From Pararge aegeria (taxonomy: Eukaryota > Arthropoda > Insecta > Lepidoptera > Nymphalidae): 64,000 bases of DNA. The stretch spans positions 4,402,001-4,466,000 of the forward strand of contig NC_053197.1 in NCBI RefSeq assembly GCF_905163445.1, in the 5' to 3' direction. Below the pieces are notes generated by a model. The model saw only the letters and a list, made by a program, of their open reading frames with translations. It made no database searches and had not been told where the DNA came from. Shown here piece by piece: positions 1 through 9,975 of this stretch. Positions within the stretch are counted from its first letter, which is position 1, and every line of letters begins with the position of its first letter. The translations under genes were made by a program, and so were the position numbers.

Positions 1-9
1 TAAAAAAAA

Positions 10-40
10 GACAAGGGCTAACTTTTAGTGGAATAAAAAA
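10..40 (+). repeat. SINE family H, 3' end fragment
   Basis: The motif CAAGGGCTAACTT is the conserved 3' end of the family H SINEs seen complete near 50.0, 57.8 and 60.6 kb. Only this tail is present, so the element is either truncated or continues beyond the left edge of the window. Confidence 0.5.
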
Positions 41-144
41 AATATTGTGTGAATAGATAGTGTGTGTATGTGTGATTTTTTTTTAAGATGTAATAAATGT
101 TGCTCTAAATGTTTAAATTTAATAATTCTAGGCAAGCGAACGTA

Positions 145-320
145 GGCTGAATGATATATATATTTTTTTAAAGTAATAATTGACGGATCAAGCAGATGGC
201 CAACATGCTGGTAAGTGAAAAACCATCGCCTATGACCAAGGCAACATAGCAATAAGCAGTCCATGCAAGGAAAACGTCTTGCAACGTGCCGCCCTGTGCC
301 CATCATTTTGAGCCACCAAG
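145..320. repeat. Dispersed repeat family C
   Basis: Shares a series of blocks with 6240-6419: an AAGCAGAT-GGCC/CCC stretch, GGTAAGTG(G)AAAACCATC, then CAAGGAA and TTGCAACGTGCC/TCC. Both copies have the same orientation in the window. Blocks like these are common in lepidopteran genomes, but I cannot assign a class. The copy is diverged and has an AT-rich left edge. Confidence 0.5.
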
Positions 321-411
321 CTTCATGTACTTGTAATTACAAAATCACGACATGCATTTTCAGATTGTATATTGTAAAAGTATATAATAGGAAATAATAA
401 TATTATATAAT

Positions 412-675
412 AATGGCCTACTGGCTTAGTGGGCAGCGACCCTGATTCCAAGGTTCTGAGTCCAAGGCCGTGGTTTCGATTCCCACAACTGGAAAATGTT
501 TGTGTGATGAACATAAATGTTTTTCAGTATCTGGGTGTTTATCTGTCTATTATAAGTATTTATGTATATTATTCATAAAAATATTCATTAGTCATCTTAG
601 TACCCTTAACCGAAGCTACGCTTACTGTTGGCTAGATGGAGATGTGTGTATTTTCGTAGTATATTTATTTATTAT
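412..675 (+). mobile_element. SINE family A, near full length
   Basis: A tRNA-derived SINE. The head has a Pol III box A-like region (GCTTAGTGGGCAG) and a box B-like region (GGTTTCGATTCCC). The body runs through TGTTTGTGTGATGAACATAA, a TATAAGTATTTATGTATATT block and the AAGCTACGCTTACT block, and ends in a TATTTATT tail. It differs from the commonest head by a short internal change near 440 (GATTCCAAGGTTCTGAG). The family is non-autonomous and would depend on a LINE for transposition. A short AT-rich frame inside it is not a gene. Confidence 0.85.
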
Positions 676-887
676 GTTATATAAAATTAAATACTCGCCT
701 TATTTCAATTGATTTTCATGACATATCACAGTAATTTTAGACATAATTTAATGACTATTGGCTGAGCAATTATTTAATATTATAATAGATATATTAACTT
801 GACGATCTTTGAAAGTAACAGAATAACGAAATAATATTGAGGGATTTATAAGTATATTAAATAACTAATCACCGTGTAATCATATTA
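676..887. other. AT-rich spacer
   Basis: No repeat, RNA gene or convincing reading frame was seen here. Confidence 0.5.
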
Positions 888-1037
888 ATTCAAAAGAAGC
901 ATATATTTTATATACAAACGAATTCAAAACACTCAAAGCGTTTACTTGTGACAACCTTATTGAAGCTAAAAAACCGAAACACGCATAGTACCATACGCTA
1001 GGTAACGCGTACCTAATAAAGTGACAGGAGTGACACG
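888..1037 (-). repeat. Dispersed repeat family Q, copy 1
   Basis: On the minus strand this matches 49119-49267 block by block: GTGACTCCTGTCACTTTA (here GTCACTCCTGTCACTTTA), then TAGGTAC, TACTATGC, TTGTCACAAGTAAAC and GTTTTGAATT. The two copies lie 48 kb apart in opposite orientation. No coding content or terminal structure identifies the class. Confidence 0.6.
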
Positions 1038-2197
1038 ATTTTAATTTTGCATATTAAGCCAGTATCTGTAATTTCTTTCAGTGGTTTACACAAAAACTAT
1101 TAGGCTTTCGGTTTCACAGATAGGTCTCAGAGACAGTACAAAAGGTAAAAAAATTTGAAAAAAGCTAAAGTATTATTTCGGTTTTCATTTACACGTTTTA
1201 ATCCGATATCCTTTATCTGTCTTTGTTAGGTATGCAAACGTTTTAGAGGTTTTGTGTTATGTTAAATAATAAAGCCTCATTTCTGAATATGAGTAGTTCT
1301 ATCTAAGTTACAAAATAACATAAACACGTTCCTTTATCCCTACCTAAGTTTACAACCAATTACGTTATCTGTAAATTTGGCGAACATTAAACGTTCGCAT
1401 TATATTTCTAGAAGAACAAGATATGAGAACAGGATGGTTTCTAAAACTTTTGTCAATGATCATTTTATCAAGTTGGTAATATCGTTTATTAATATAACAA
1501 TCTTAGAAAGAGTTAGTGCCCAGAGCTAAACACAATCATCATCATTTTTGGCATTATACGTACTTTTTTTTCATAAAGTGAAGTGTGATGTGACACCCAG
1601 AGCGTAGCTTTTTCAGAATGTGTGTCATTTATACGGCTTTTTGCGACTACTGGAGCACTTGCGTCTTTTGTGGTTCTTTTGTCTCTTAATTTTAAATCTG
1701 CAATAAATTGTCCTAAACAGTACAATTTATAAGAGATACTTACGTCCTAACATTACGTCCGCGTTAAGTTTAGTATAATATATCTTCCGTTTTAACATAC
1801 AGAATCTGCCTCTTTCTCCTAGAAAAACAGAAGAAATAACTCCAAAGATTATTTTCACATTTAATATAACATAACCTCCCTTTATATATTATATATCTTT
1901 TATAAACAAACCATCTAAACAAAAATAATTTGAAAAATTTATATAATCTTAAATTACGCGATAGAATTATTCAGTTTAATAAATTACTACATTATTTACA
2001 TAGTATACAATTATTTATTAAGACATCGAAAATAATAATAGGCACGTCTGTTTTCGAATTCAAATCTTCGGATAACAACAATTTTACGAGTATTTTCTTC
2101 AATAATAATTGTATACATTATTGAAAATGGCAGCCAATAAAAAGGAGGCTAGGGCTTTTTTTATAAACGTATTCAGTACTCTATTAACATTCACCTT
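1038..2197. other. AT-rich non-coding stretch
   Basis: Only short AT-driven frames occur. Nothing recognised, apart from poly-T or poly-A runs and ATAAT-rich stretches. Confidence 0.5.
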
Positions 2198-2412
2198 TCA
2201 ATACTAATATTAGAAAGTGAAAAGGGTCTGTATGTTTATTTTACTTGAATGTAAGCTCAACCGCTGCACCGATCTGATCAAATTTGGCTTGCATATATAT
2301 ATGCATGAGACTAGTCTGACATATTTGTTGCCGTAACTTACTTTTAAAGTCAAGAGGAAAGTGTACGATATCATCCGGGATGCAGGGGTGGAACTTCCCA
2401 TACAAACGTGAA
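2198..2412 (+). mobile_element. Helitron-like 5' region, degenerate
   Basis: Starts TCAATACTAATATTAGAAAG, close to the TCC-TACTAATATTATAAATG start seen at 7860 and 61621. It continues with a CAACCGCTGCACCGATCTGA block typical of the same elements. No CTAG 3' terminus was found, so this is a truncated or decayed copy. Confidence 0.4.
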
Positions 2413-3149
2413 CACCATTCCTTGCCCTCAGGCGACGGGTTATAGATAGCGAGTATTTGATTATCTCAATTTTGTTCGTACAAACCAGCGACCAAACACT
2501 CTAATGGCGAAGAGATATGTGCACGCCTTTGACTTCAATCTGAAATGTGTTTTAAATCAACTTTTATAATACAAACTTCGTAGTAGTGGAGCTTTTGGTG
2601 ACAGCTCGTCCAAGGAAGTAGGTACTACCGCCATGCTCATGTCGTAGTGGAAAATTATAGAATAAAGCTTAATGTTCATTGTAAAGTCGACAGTGCGTAA
2701 TAATCTTAAACGTCAAAGTACATCATAAATTATGCCGCATAATACAATTTATTCAAAAATCGGTTCACGTTACTAACTAGACAGAGTCTTCTCACGAAAG
2801 TCCTAATTTATGAAAAGGGTCGTTCGGTTCAAGTACAAAAGTCCTAAACAAGGCTGTCGCTAATGCGGGTATTTCATCAAATGCGCGCCTACAACCGTGT
2901 AGAATTACAGGTAGAGTTTAAGGGTAGCTACAGACGACACCTTTAGCGCGATCTAAATTTGTTTCTCTATAATAAATTCGAAAGTACGTTACTTTGTTTG
3001 TTTGTCTGATTAAGCAAAAAATCATCTTGTTTTGTGGCACAGAATTAGTTGATAGGACTTTTTATCCCACGACAACAAACGGTTCCGAAGAACGTGGGCC
3101 TAAGCTAATATAATATAAAGAAATGAAAATTGTGTTAACATTTAACTGC
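2413..3149. other. Non-coding stretch with a repeat S fragment
   Basis: Positions 2578-2660 (GTAGTGGAGCTTTTGGTGAC followed by an AGCTCGTCC block) resemble 33391-33470, suggesting an old dispersed repeat (S). Nothing else was recognised. Confidence 0.4.
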
Positions 3150-3309
3150 GATGCAGTTCTCAGGCATGCAGGTTTTCAATGCAGGTGATATTTAAATTGC
3201 TTGGAACGCACATAACTTATATAAGTTAGAGGTACGTGCTGGGATTCAAACTTGGCCCCTCAAAATTGAAGTCGAAGTCCCAACCACTAGGCCCTAGGCC
3301 TATCATCGG
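3150..3309 (-). mobile_element. SINE family B, 5' part
   Basis: On the minus strand the head reads GATAGGCCTAGGGCCTAGTG, then a box B-like region and AGCACGTACCTCTAACTT. The copy stops just after the TGCATGCCTGAG block, so the 3' half is missing. The tRNA-like head is diverged. Confidence 0.7.
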
Positions 3310-3865
3310 TTAGTAATAGTTACTTAAAAGTTACTATTTTTGAGATATTTTTAATAAAAATGTCAGATTCAGTGTTCAGTCTGTGGACTGCGTTATATTC
3401 TAATTTGCGAATTGTCTTAACTATTTAAAGGTTGCTTTAATAATAATTTATTGGGATTAAAATACATGAAGAAATTATTTGACTGAAATAGACGTCGGAA
3501 ACTTGTTAAGATTATAAATTGTAATAAATTGTCATTTAGGGAGTTTAGAAGAGCTATTTGGTGTAATTTTTGTCGTGAATAAGCTAAAACACCTTTGAGG
3601 ATATTTTCCCGTTCAATAAGGGCATTATTGCCTAGATAATATGCTAAAACTTTCAAGTTTTATATTGCACTTAATACTATAACAGCTAAAGTTTGGTCTA
3701 AGTGAAATGAAACTATCACTAAGAAAATACAAGTATCGAATATAAGTAGTGGGTAGGTTAAAAGCATAATATATACAAGTAGCGTAAAAGGAACGTACCT
3801 GAAATATTTTAGTTACCTTACTTATATCATATATAATTTATCTACTTTACGATAAGGTAAATGGC
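3310..3865. other. AT-rich non-coding stretch
   Basis: Contains a 79-codon minus-strand open frame (3417-3656), rich in Leu and Asn, with no recognisable family. Treated as chance. Confidence 0.5.
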
Positions 3866-4074
3866 AAAGTTATGTGCGTTTTAATTAATTAAAATATGTC
3901 ATGCTTCGACGGTGAAGGAAAACATCGTGAGGAAACCTGCATGCCTGAGAGATCTACATAATGTTCTCAAAGGTATCTGGAGTCCACCAATACGCACTGG
4001 GCCAGCGTGGGGGGTCCCATTGTGGTAGGACACCCGTGCCCTGTAGTGGGCCGGTAATAGGTCGATATGATGAA
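3866..4074 (+). mobile_element. SINE family B, 3' part
   Basis: Carries the family B body: ACGGTGAAGGAAAACATCGT, CCTGCATGCCTGAGAG, AATGTTCTCAAAGG, GGGCCAGCGTGG and TGTAGTGGGCCGGTAAT. The tRNA-like head is absent, and one region near 4015 has GTCCCATTGTGG in place of the usual stretch. A long minus-strand frame across it and the next element is an artefact of the repeats. Confidence 0.85.
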
Positions 4075-4260
4075 ATTGCCTTGTAAGTCTAGTGGTTATT
4101 ATGTTTGGCGATGGATCATGAAGGCCTAGGTTCCCGAGTCGAATAAAAGGTATTTGATTTCTTGTCAAGAAATTCTCAGTACGAGCATGGGTAGAAAGTT
4201 TGCTTACCGTGTCTCTAAGAGCAACGAGGTACTTATCTTTTACTAGGGTAATCATGGCTT
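4075..4260 (+). mobile_element. SINE family J (tRNA-derived), degraded
   Basis: A tRNA-like head (AAGTCTAGTGGTTATTATGT ... CCTAGGTTCCCGAGTCG) is followed by a body with TTTCTTGTCAAGAAATTCTC. Box A and box B are both recognisable but mutated. It directly abuts the SINE B body, suggesting insertion into or next to it. Confidence 0.55.
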
Positions 4261-4410
4261 ACATTTGAATACTATTAATTTTGGATGCCCATCAACTCGC
4301 ATTGAAGCAGTGCGGTGGATTTAGATCCCTCTTTTCTGACCCTATGTGTATTTCTATTTAGGCACACAGTGTCATGGGGCTGATAATAAATAAATAAATA
4401 AATAGGTATA
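4261..4410 (+). repeat. Retroelement 3' tail
   Basis: GATGCCCATCAACTCGCATT, then AGCAGTGCGGTGGAT and a (TAAA)n end, is a common lepidopteran LINE or SINE 3' terminus. It may be the tail of the preceding family J copy. Confidence 0.5.
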
Positions 4411-4433
4411 CCAAGCCAATACACAGATCGGCT

Positions 4434-4461
<28 letters not shown>
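4434..4461. repeat. (TA)n microsatellite
   Basis: An uninterrupted TA run of about 28 bp. Confidence 0.9.
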
Positions 4462-4464
<3 letters not shown>

Positions 4465-4590
4465 TTTACTTCCTAAAGTTTTTGGTCACACTCGTCATTC
4501 TCGCACGTCCGAGGGTTGGCTAGTAGAAAATGCTTTAGCATTATCTATTAGCCGCCCCCGGACGTTTTTTTTTGGTTGTGCAATAAAGTG

Positions 4591-4789
4591 AATAAATAAT
4601 AATAAATAAAATTGCCATCTAGCTCCAAGGTAAAAGTAGCTCGTGGTATGGGTTTTAAGATGACTGATTAATATTTTGATAATATTATATACAGATAAAA
4701 GATAAAAATATTTTCCAGTTGAGGGAATTGAATCCACAGCCTTGTACCTAGAAAGCAGGGTCGCTGTCCACTGCGCCCATTGGCCGTCA
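4591..4789 (-). mobile_element. SINE family A
   Basis: Minus-strand copy. The head, read from the right (TTGACGGCCAATGGGCGCAG), leads to a mutated box B, the body and an AATAAATAAT-type tail on the left. The body is shortened relative to the copy at 5974: the GTGATGAACATGAATG segment is missing. A minus-strand frame here is an artefact. Confidence 0.85.
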
Positions 4790-5279
4790 AAGATAATGAT
4801 GAGTAAGGTAAATTCCGAGCATACAGCCTTTAATATTTTCAGTTTGTTGCAGCCGCAAAAGGGACTTTACCTGAAATTACGGGACACAAAAATAAAATGT
4901 GCCGTAAAAGGCGCAAAAAGCTTCAATAACGTTTTGTACGTAATTTTAAAAAGATTCCGTGGCACTAAACACACAGTGCGCTACGAATCCGGGCCCATTT
5001 AAAAGCAACGTCTGTAAAATTTAAACACGGGAAGTATTTTCGAGAACATTTTATAATTAAATACAGAGGATATCCTCTCACACCTCGGCGTGAATACTTT
5101 TTGCTCGGTAGGAAATAAACATAGTCATTCTCTAGAACTACTATGCGATGTAGTGCTATTTCCATCTGTGATAGCCTAGCGGCTACGACTACAGTCCCCA
5201 GTTTTTGGGGTACTATGGGGGTATATGAACCGTGCATCTGTTAAGGATAAAAAGTAGCCTATGTACTCTGTACGTCTTT

Positions 5280-5492
5280 TCAAAAATTTTACCTTTCGCC
5301 TTATTCTACGTTCGTAGAAAAAACGACACTAACAATAGAAAAAAGGTGTTGTTTGAATTATTGAAAGCCAACTGTCAAACCATTTTAGAAAAACTAAAAT
5401 GTTGACTATAAGTAACTTCATGGTGTCGGTTTTTTGTGACGGTATTTTTTCCTAACGCGCCAAAAGAAATATAACTTCAAAAATCGTATTTA
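5280..5492 (+). repeat. Dispersed repeat family L, copy 1
   Basis: Matches 48108-48345 over ACGACACTAACAATAGAAAA, ACTGTCAAACC, ATGTTGACTATA and ATAACTTCAAAAATCGTA. A third partial copy lies at 25795 on the other strand. No coding capacity or terminal repeats were recognised. Confidence 0.65.
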
Positions 5493-5882
5493 ATTTTATA
5501 TTTTCATTATGCAATTAGATCGATATTTCTCAACAAGTTTATAGCTTTCATAGAAAATTCCTGTTATCATACGACTCCCAATAAAAAAACTCAGATGTGA
5601 ATTACACAGGGCGGCAGTTTTAGGGGCGTGTTCCTTGCATGACCTATCCTACGAAGTGTTGCCCGCTGAGACCGTCAATAACTCCTATAAATACATTCTT
5701 TCGCATTCATAAAGTTTTTAGAGATATTAAGGATTTGAGTAAGCACTGCAGTGGACGACCGCCCGCGTGCTATTTCACGCTGTTCGCGAACACAATGTAA
5801 AAATGAACTCAAAACAGCATGTTAGAATAAAAATAAAAATAAAAGGTACACTTATATATATAAATATATGTCTACCTTTTAT
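5493..5882. other. Non-coding stretch
   Basis: Contains a block at 5605-5680 (GGGCGTGTTCCTTGCATGAC) resembling a dispersed repeat, but no second copy was found in the window. Nothing else recognised. Confidence 0.4.
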
Positions 5883-5957
5883 TAGACCCCAGCGCCATCT
5901 GTCGGGCTGATTTGTGAATCTAAACCATCCACGCACAGAAGAAATATATATATAAGA
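5883..5957 (-). mobile_element. Short Helitron-like element, internally deleted
   Basis: Shares ACCCCAGCGCCATCTGTCGG, TGTGAATCTAAACCATCC and a TATATATATAAGAT end with the copies at 12324 and 63730. The middle (GGTGCCACCCAAACG onward) is lost. Confidence 0.6.
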
Positions 5958-5973
5958 TTAATAGTAATAATTT

Positions 5974-6238
5974 GACGGCCGATTGGCACAGTAGGCAGCG
6001 ACCCTGCTTTCTGAGTCCAAGGCCGTGGGTTCGATTCCCACAACTGGAAAATGTTTGTGTGAAGAACATGAATGTTGTTCAGTGTCTGGGTGTTTATATG
6101 TATATTATAAGTATTGATGTATATTATTCAAAAAATATTCATCAGTTATCTTAGTTCCCATAACACAAGCTACGCTTACTTTGGGACTAGATGGCGGTGT
6201 GTGTATTGTCGTAGTATATTTATTTATTTATTATTTAT
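5974..6238 (+). mobile_element. SINE family A, full length
   Basis: A good copy. GACGGCCGATTGGCACAGTA is the head with box A, GGGTTCGATTCCC is box B, followed by the conserved body, AAGCTACGCTTACTTTGGGA, the GATGGCGGTG block and a (TATT)n tail. It is immediately followed by a family C repeat. Confidence 0.9.
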
Positions 6239-6422
6239 TAATAATAGGCAGACCAAGCAGATAGCCCACCTGATGGTAAGTGGAAAACCATCTCATGGCC
6301 TATAGACAGAGCATCGCTTTTTAGGGCGTGCAAGGAACGAGTCCTGCAACGTGTCCCTTTGTCCAATAACCTGAAGCGTACGTGTTAAGCCTCAAGTGCC
6401 CAATATTCACCAGCAATCCCCT
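6239..6422. repeat. Dispersed repeat family C, copy 2
   Basis: Longer than the copy at 145. The blocks in order are GCAGACCAAGCAGATAGCCC, GATGGTAAGTGG, GGGCGTGCAAGGAACGAGTC and TGAAGCGTACGTGTTAAGCC. It sits tightly between a SINE A tail and a SINE B head. Confidence 0.6.
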
Positions 6423-6690
6423 TCAGACCTGAATAGCTTGTCAGTCATGCTGCAGTGATAGCAGAGTTCGAATCCCAGCATGCAAAACTAACTTTTGTGT
6501 GCGTTTTATGCCATTTAAATATCAATTTCTTCAGCGGTGAAGGAAAACATCGTGAGCATCTACATGCCTTAGAGTTCTATATAATGTTTTCAAAGGCGTA
6601 TAGAGTCCACCAATCCGCACTAGGCCAGCGTGGTGGACTGTAGCTTAAACCCTTCTCATGTGTGGGAGTGGGCAGTGGGGCCGGTCTGAG
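6423..6690 (+). mobile_element. SINE family B, near full length
   Basis: Head with box B-like GAGTTCGAATCCCAGCATG, linker with TGTGTGCGTTTTA, then GGTGAAGGAAAACATCGTGA, CATGCCTTAGAGTTC, GTCCACCAATCCGCACTAGG and CAGCGTGGTGGACT. The 3' end is diverged. The head lacks a clean box A. Confidence 0.85.
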
Positions 6691-6730
6691 AAAAGTACAG
6701 AATTCATTTGTGGGTATATGATTTTATAAC

Positions 6731-6907
6731 ATGGTACCGAAGTTAATATTAGATCTACCTTTACCAAAGTTTAAACAATATATTAAAACACATTTAACAA
6801 ATCGTGGTTACTACACGATTAATGAATTTCTTAACGACCGAGCTGCTTGGAAGCAGGCCGCTCCGCTCTCGTCTCTCACAAAACAGAAAAAATATAAAGA
6901 TTGTTAA
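6731..6907 (+). pseudogene. Reverse-transcriptase C-terminal tail (LINE remnant)
   Basis: A 58-codon frame without a start, ending at a TAA at 6905-6907. It encodes a basic tail with the pattern LPLPKFKQYIKTHL, then NRGYYTINEFLND and AAW. By memory, this K-rich segment followed by GYY and FLND closes the ORF2 protein of some non-LTR retrotransposons, where it lies after the reverse-transcriptase domain. An in-frame TAA at 6728 precedes it, so the element is 5'-truncated as usual for LINEs. It runs straight into the 3' UTR block at 6908-7078. Clade (Jockey or CR1-like) is inference. Confidence 0.65.
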
Positions 6908-7078
6908 ACTTTAAAATTATGTTGGAAAAGGCAATCTGCTGAGTTTCTTGCCGGCTCTTCTCAGTGGAATCTGCCTTCCGAACCGGTGGTAGAGTCACTA
7001 CAAACAGATTGACTTGACGTTTCAAAAGTGCTTATTAATAAGGCCTACTTGAAATAAATGAATTTTGAATTTTGAATA
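6908..7078 (+). mobile_element. LINE 3' UTR and tail
   Basis: Conserved 3' UTR: AGTTTCTTGCCGGCTCTTCT, GGTGGTAGAGTCACTACAAA, TTGACTTGACGTTTCAAAAG, AGGCCTACTTGAAATAAATG, ending in a GAATTTTGAATTTTGAA tail. Same family as 8878, 12786, 46893 and 58288. Confidence 0.8.
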
Positions 7079-7210
7079 GGTTAATATGACGATGATGAAT
7101 GCTGCTTAGCGGCAGAAAAAAAAAGTTGGTAGTACTTTCCCGGAAGACCTCTGTCAGAAAAAGCTCTACTACTAGTAGTTAATATTTGTCTTGCCTATTA
7201 TTATTTAAAT

Positions 7211-7396
7211 ATTGGATAGAAGCAGGCGTTACTTTGCGGAAATCCATGATATATTATCAAAATTAGGCTTAATTTGCTATACTCCGCGAAATGGTGTGGA
7301 GTATAAGGATCGAAGAAATTATAAATTACACCACACAGATTCTCCTGCTTTTCGCGGAGTATAGCAAATTAAGCTTAATTTTGATAATATTATTTA
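7211..7396. mobile_element. Foldback element family D, copy 1
   Basis: Left end ATAGAAGCAGGCGTTACTTT, then TTAATTTGCTATACTCCGCG. The right half repeats this inverted: CGCGGAGTATAGCAAATTAA. The copy is almost entirely inverted repeat around a short centre near 7290-7330, consistent with a non-autonomous DNA transposon that lost its loop. Confidence 0.75.
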
Positions 7397-7584
7397 TTAT
7401 TTAACCACATGACTTTTATTCCATTAATATTTTAACTTAAATGACAAGAAAACCATTTACCGAATAAGCTTAAAATCACATTATAAATTATATGAGGTCA
7501 TAAAATACGCTATCCCATTTCTAGGGATCACTAGATGTGGGATTTACGCCGAATTAACTAGGAATCTTGATTTATATTCAGTAA

Positions 7585-7625
7585 CTAGCAGTTCCCCACG
7601 ACTTCGTCCGAATTCAGCTTATTTT
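7585..7625 (-). mobile_element. Helitron-like 3' end fragment
   Basis: CTAGCAGTTCCCCACGACTT is a diverged version of CTAGCTGTTGCCCGCGACTT at 8715 and 61234. The element may extend to about 7770. Confidence 0.5.
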
Positions 7626-7859
7626 CTTTCGCAGTTAATTTTTGAACGGAAATAATTTTAGAATCGTTGTGATTTAAAACTTGATGAAACGAAAATGCGT
7701 CACGATAGTGAAACAAACACATCAATGCATAGGATTAGGTCGGCGAGAGACAGAGATGGAATACATTACACAATTTGTTTAAGTTACGTTAATATATTAT
7801 GCATTATTACATATCACTCATCTACAGCTTCCATTGTAATATAGTATTTTGCATTAAAC

Positions 7860-8037
7860 TCCTACTAATATTATAAATGTGAAAGTGCGGATGTTTATAA
7901 CTCAATCACGCAAAAACGGCTGAAACGATTTGGATGAAATTTGGCATGCATGTTGCCTTTGACATGGAAAATAACATAGGCTTTAGACCCAATTCTGAAG
8001 TTCACGCAGACATGACGAAGTCGCGGGCAGAAGCTAG
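7860..8037 (+). mobile_element. Short non-autonomous Helitron-like element
   Basis: 5' end TCCTACTAATATTATAAATG. Body with the ACGGCTGAAACGATTTGGAT block. 3' end GACGAAGTCGCGGGCAGAAG followed by CTAG (8034-8037) and T. A TC start and CTAG end without target duplication are the Helitron hallmarks; lepidopteran genomes carry many short elements of this type. The element is about 178 bp and encodes nothing. Confidence 0.75.
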
Positions 8038-8309
8038 TATTACATAGTTTTAAGCTTGGTAGAAAATAATGAACCTTACATTTATTCTAATACTCTATTC
8101 TATCTCAATCTCTCATAAGCTACTTTTCAGAATTTTCCCTTCTGGCGTGCGCAAACGCTGCCTGCGTTTATGTATACTATTCACAAATTATTTATACTGA
8201 ATCAGGTTAAGAATAGACTGGATAAACATCAAAAAGACAAAGAGCACGAGAAATGATATAGCCGCATCAGCGAAATCTGTTCAGTCTATTATATAATAAT
8301 AATAATTGT

Positions 8310-8374
8310 CTTAGAACCCATAATACAAGCTACGTATACTCGTACTTTGGGGCTAGATGGCAATGTGTGTATTA
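8310..8374 (+). mobile_element. SINE family A, 3' fragment
   Basis: Only the distal body is present: CTTAGAACCCATAATACAAG, CTTTGGGGCTAGATGGC and TGTGTGTATT. It abuts foldback element D copy 2. Confidence 0.75.
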
Positions 8375-8379
8375 AATAT

Positions 8380-8575
8380 AGGATAGAAGCAGGCATTAAT
8401 TTGCGGAATTCCATAATATGTTATGAAAATTAAGCTTAATTTGCTATACCCCGCGAAAACCAGGAGAATCTGTATGGTGTTAGTTATAATTTTTTCAATC
8501 CTAATACTCATCTACATCAAACAGATCAAACCGGAGCATCCTCAGGAGATGTTGACTTTACAATGAATGAAGATC
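8380..8575. mobile_element. Foldback element family D, copy 2, right part missing
   Basis: GGATAGAAGCAGGCATTAAT, AAGCTTAATTTGCTATACCC, then the inner segment ACCGGAGCATCCTCAGGAGA and TGTTGACTTTACAATGAATG. The inverted right arm is absent. Confidence 0.75.
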
Positions 8576-8714
8576 TGCGCCTATTGTTTCCGTCACGGAA
8601 TATTTTTCATTCAGTATTTCACACTTTGATTGGAAACACGTGTAATTTGAATGTAAGAAACTGGACACCAATGTGTCTACGTCTGTGCAGATAATAGTTA
8701 ATTTTATAATTTAA

Positions 8715-9064
8715 CTAGCTGTTGCCCGCGACTTCGTCTGCGTTTGATTTTGTTTTTAAAGTATTCAGTGTCGCTAAGCCTTAAAAGAGTATAGTAGTAT
8801 TTATATATAACATGTGAGTTGTGACTGTCGATTAATCATAGACAAATAATTTGCAATAAAATAAAATTGCGACTATAAAGTGCTTATATTAGGCCTACTT
8901 GAAATAAATGAATTTTGAATTTTATAATTAAAGACCTAAGCTATCCTATCTCTTAAGTTGGACCAGACTGCTCACGGTGTGCCAATTTAATTTAAAATCG
9001 GTTAGGTAGTTTAGGAGTCCATCGCGGACAAACATCGTGACAGGAGATTTATATATATTAAGAT
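8715..9064 (-). mobile_element. Helitron-like element with embedded LINE tail
   Basis: Left edge CTAGCTGTTGCCCGCGACTT is the 3' terminus on the minus strand. The right end is AT-rich (TTTATATATATTAAGAT), as in other copies. At 8878-8925 a short LINE 3' tail (AAAGTGCTTATATTAGGCCT) interrupts it. Confidence 0.6.
8878..8925 (+). mobile_element. LINE 3' tail fragment
   Basis: TTAGGCCTACTTGAAATAAA and TGAATTTTGAATTTT match the end of the LINE at 6908-7078. Insertion inside the Helitron-like element dates it as the later event. Confidence 0.7.
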
Positions 9065-9718
9065 ATGGATTTTATTAAAATCAAATTTCACAAAGAAAGG
9101 TTTTATACGAAACTAAACAATAAAGCTTAGTATTTAAGTATTGAAATGTATAGTTTTGATTTCGTTTCAAATATCATAATATTATGTACAGATATTAAAA
9201 AATATATGTACATAATATAATATTTTCGTTACAGTAGGTTAGGAATTAATGCTTATGTAAATTTCACCTCCACTTCCCACCTACTCTGTACATTACGTTC
9301 TATTATGAGTGAATAAAGTGATGAAAATTAAATGAGAATAAACATAATTAAGCAGTTGACCCTATCCGCTTTGACTTCCGCTATTGCCGCTTAAAGAGAA
9401 TTTACTGCCGCCCTAATGTTAATAATTCCGGATTTGGGATCTAAAAATTTATTGTTCCCACAGATTTTCTCCCATATTAGGGTAATTTTTGCAATGAATT
9501 CATTTGGGGTGGTAAAATCAACCAGAAGGGTATTGGTTAAATAAAACGGTACTATGCTTTGTCTAATTTAGGATGATAATCTTGGCAGATACATGCCTGT
9601 CTAGTTTCGTAATTTTTCTGCTTAAATATAATACAGATAATAAGAAGGACGCAAAATAAAAAACCACAGACTATCAATAATCGATTTAGAAATAAATTAA
9701 ATCGAATAACACAATTTT
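9065..9718. other. AT-rich non-coding stretch
   Basis: No repeat or gene recognised. Confidence 0.5.
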
Positions 9719-9975
9719 GACGGCCGAGCGGCCGAGTGGGCAGCGACCCTGCTTTCTGAGTCCAAGGCCGTGGGTTCGATTCCCACAACTGGAGAGTATT
9801 TGTGTGATGAGCATGAATGTTTTTCAGTGTCTGGGTGTATCTCTATATTAATAAGTATTTATGTGCATTATATTCATAAAAAAATATTCATCAGCTATCT
9901 CAGTACTACAAGCTACGCTTACTTTGGGGCTAGATGGCGATGTTTGTATTGTCTTAATATATTTATTGTTTATAT
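9719..9975 (+). mobile_element. SINE family A, full length
   Basis: Head GACGGCCGAGCGGCCGAGTG (box A region altered relative to GATTGGCGCAG), intact box B GGGTTCGATTCCC, complete body, and a TATTTATTG tail. The left part of the body is well conserved. Confidence 0.9.

Noticed and set aside
3899..4255. 118-codon minus-strand frame
   Set aside because: Fully inside SINE B and SINE J sequence.
8580..8660. Possible exon right of foldback copy 2
   Set aside because: The open stretch is short, and no acceptor/donor pair or domain supports it.
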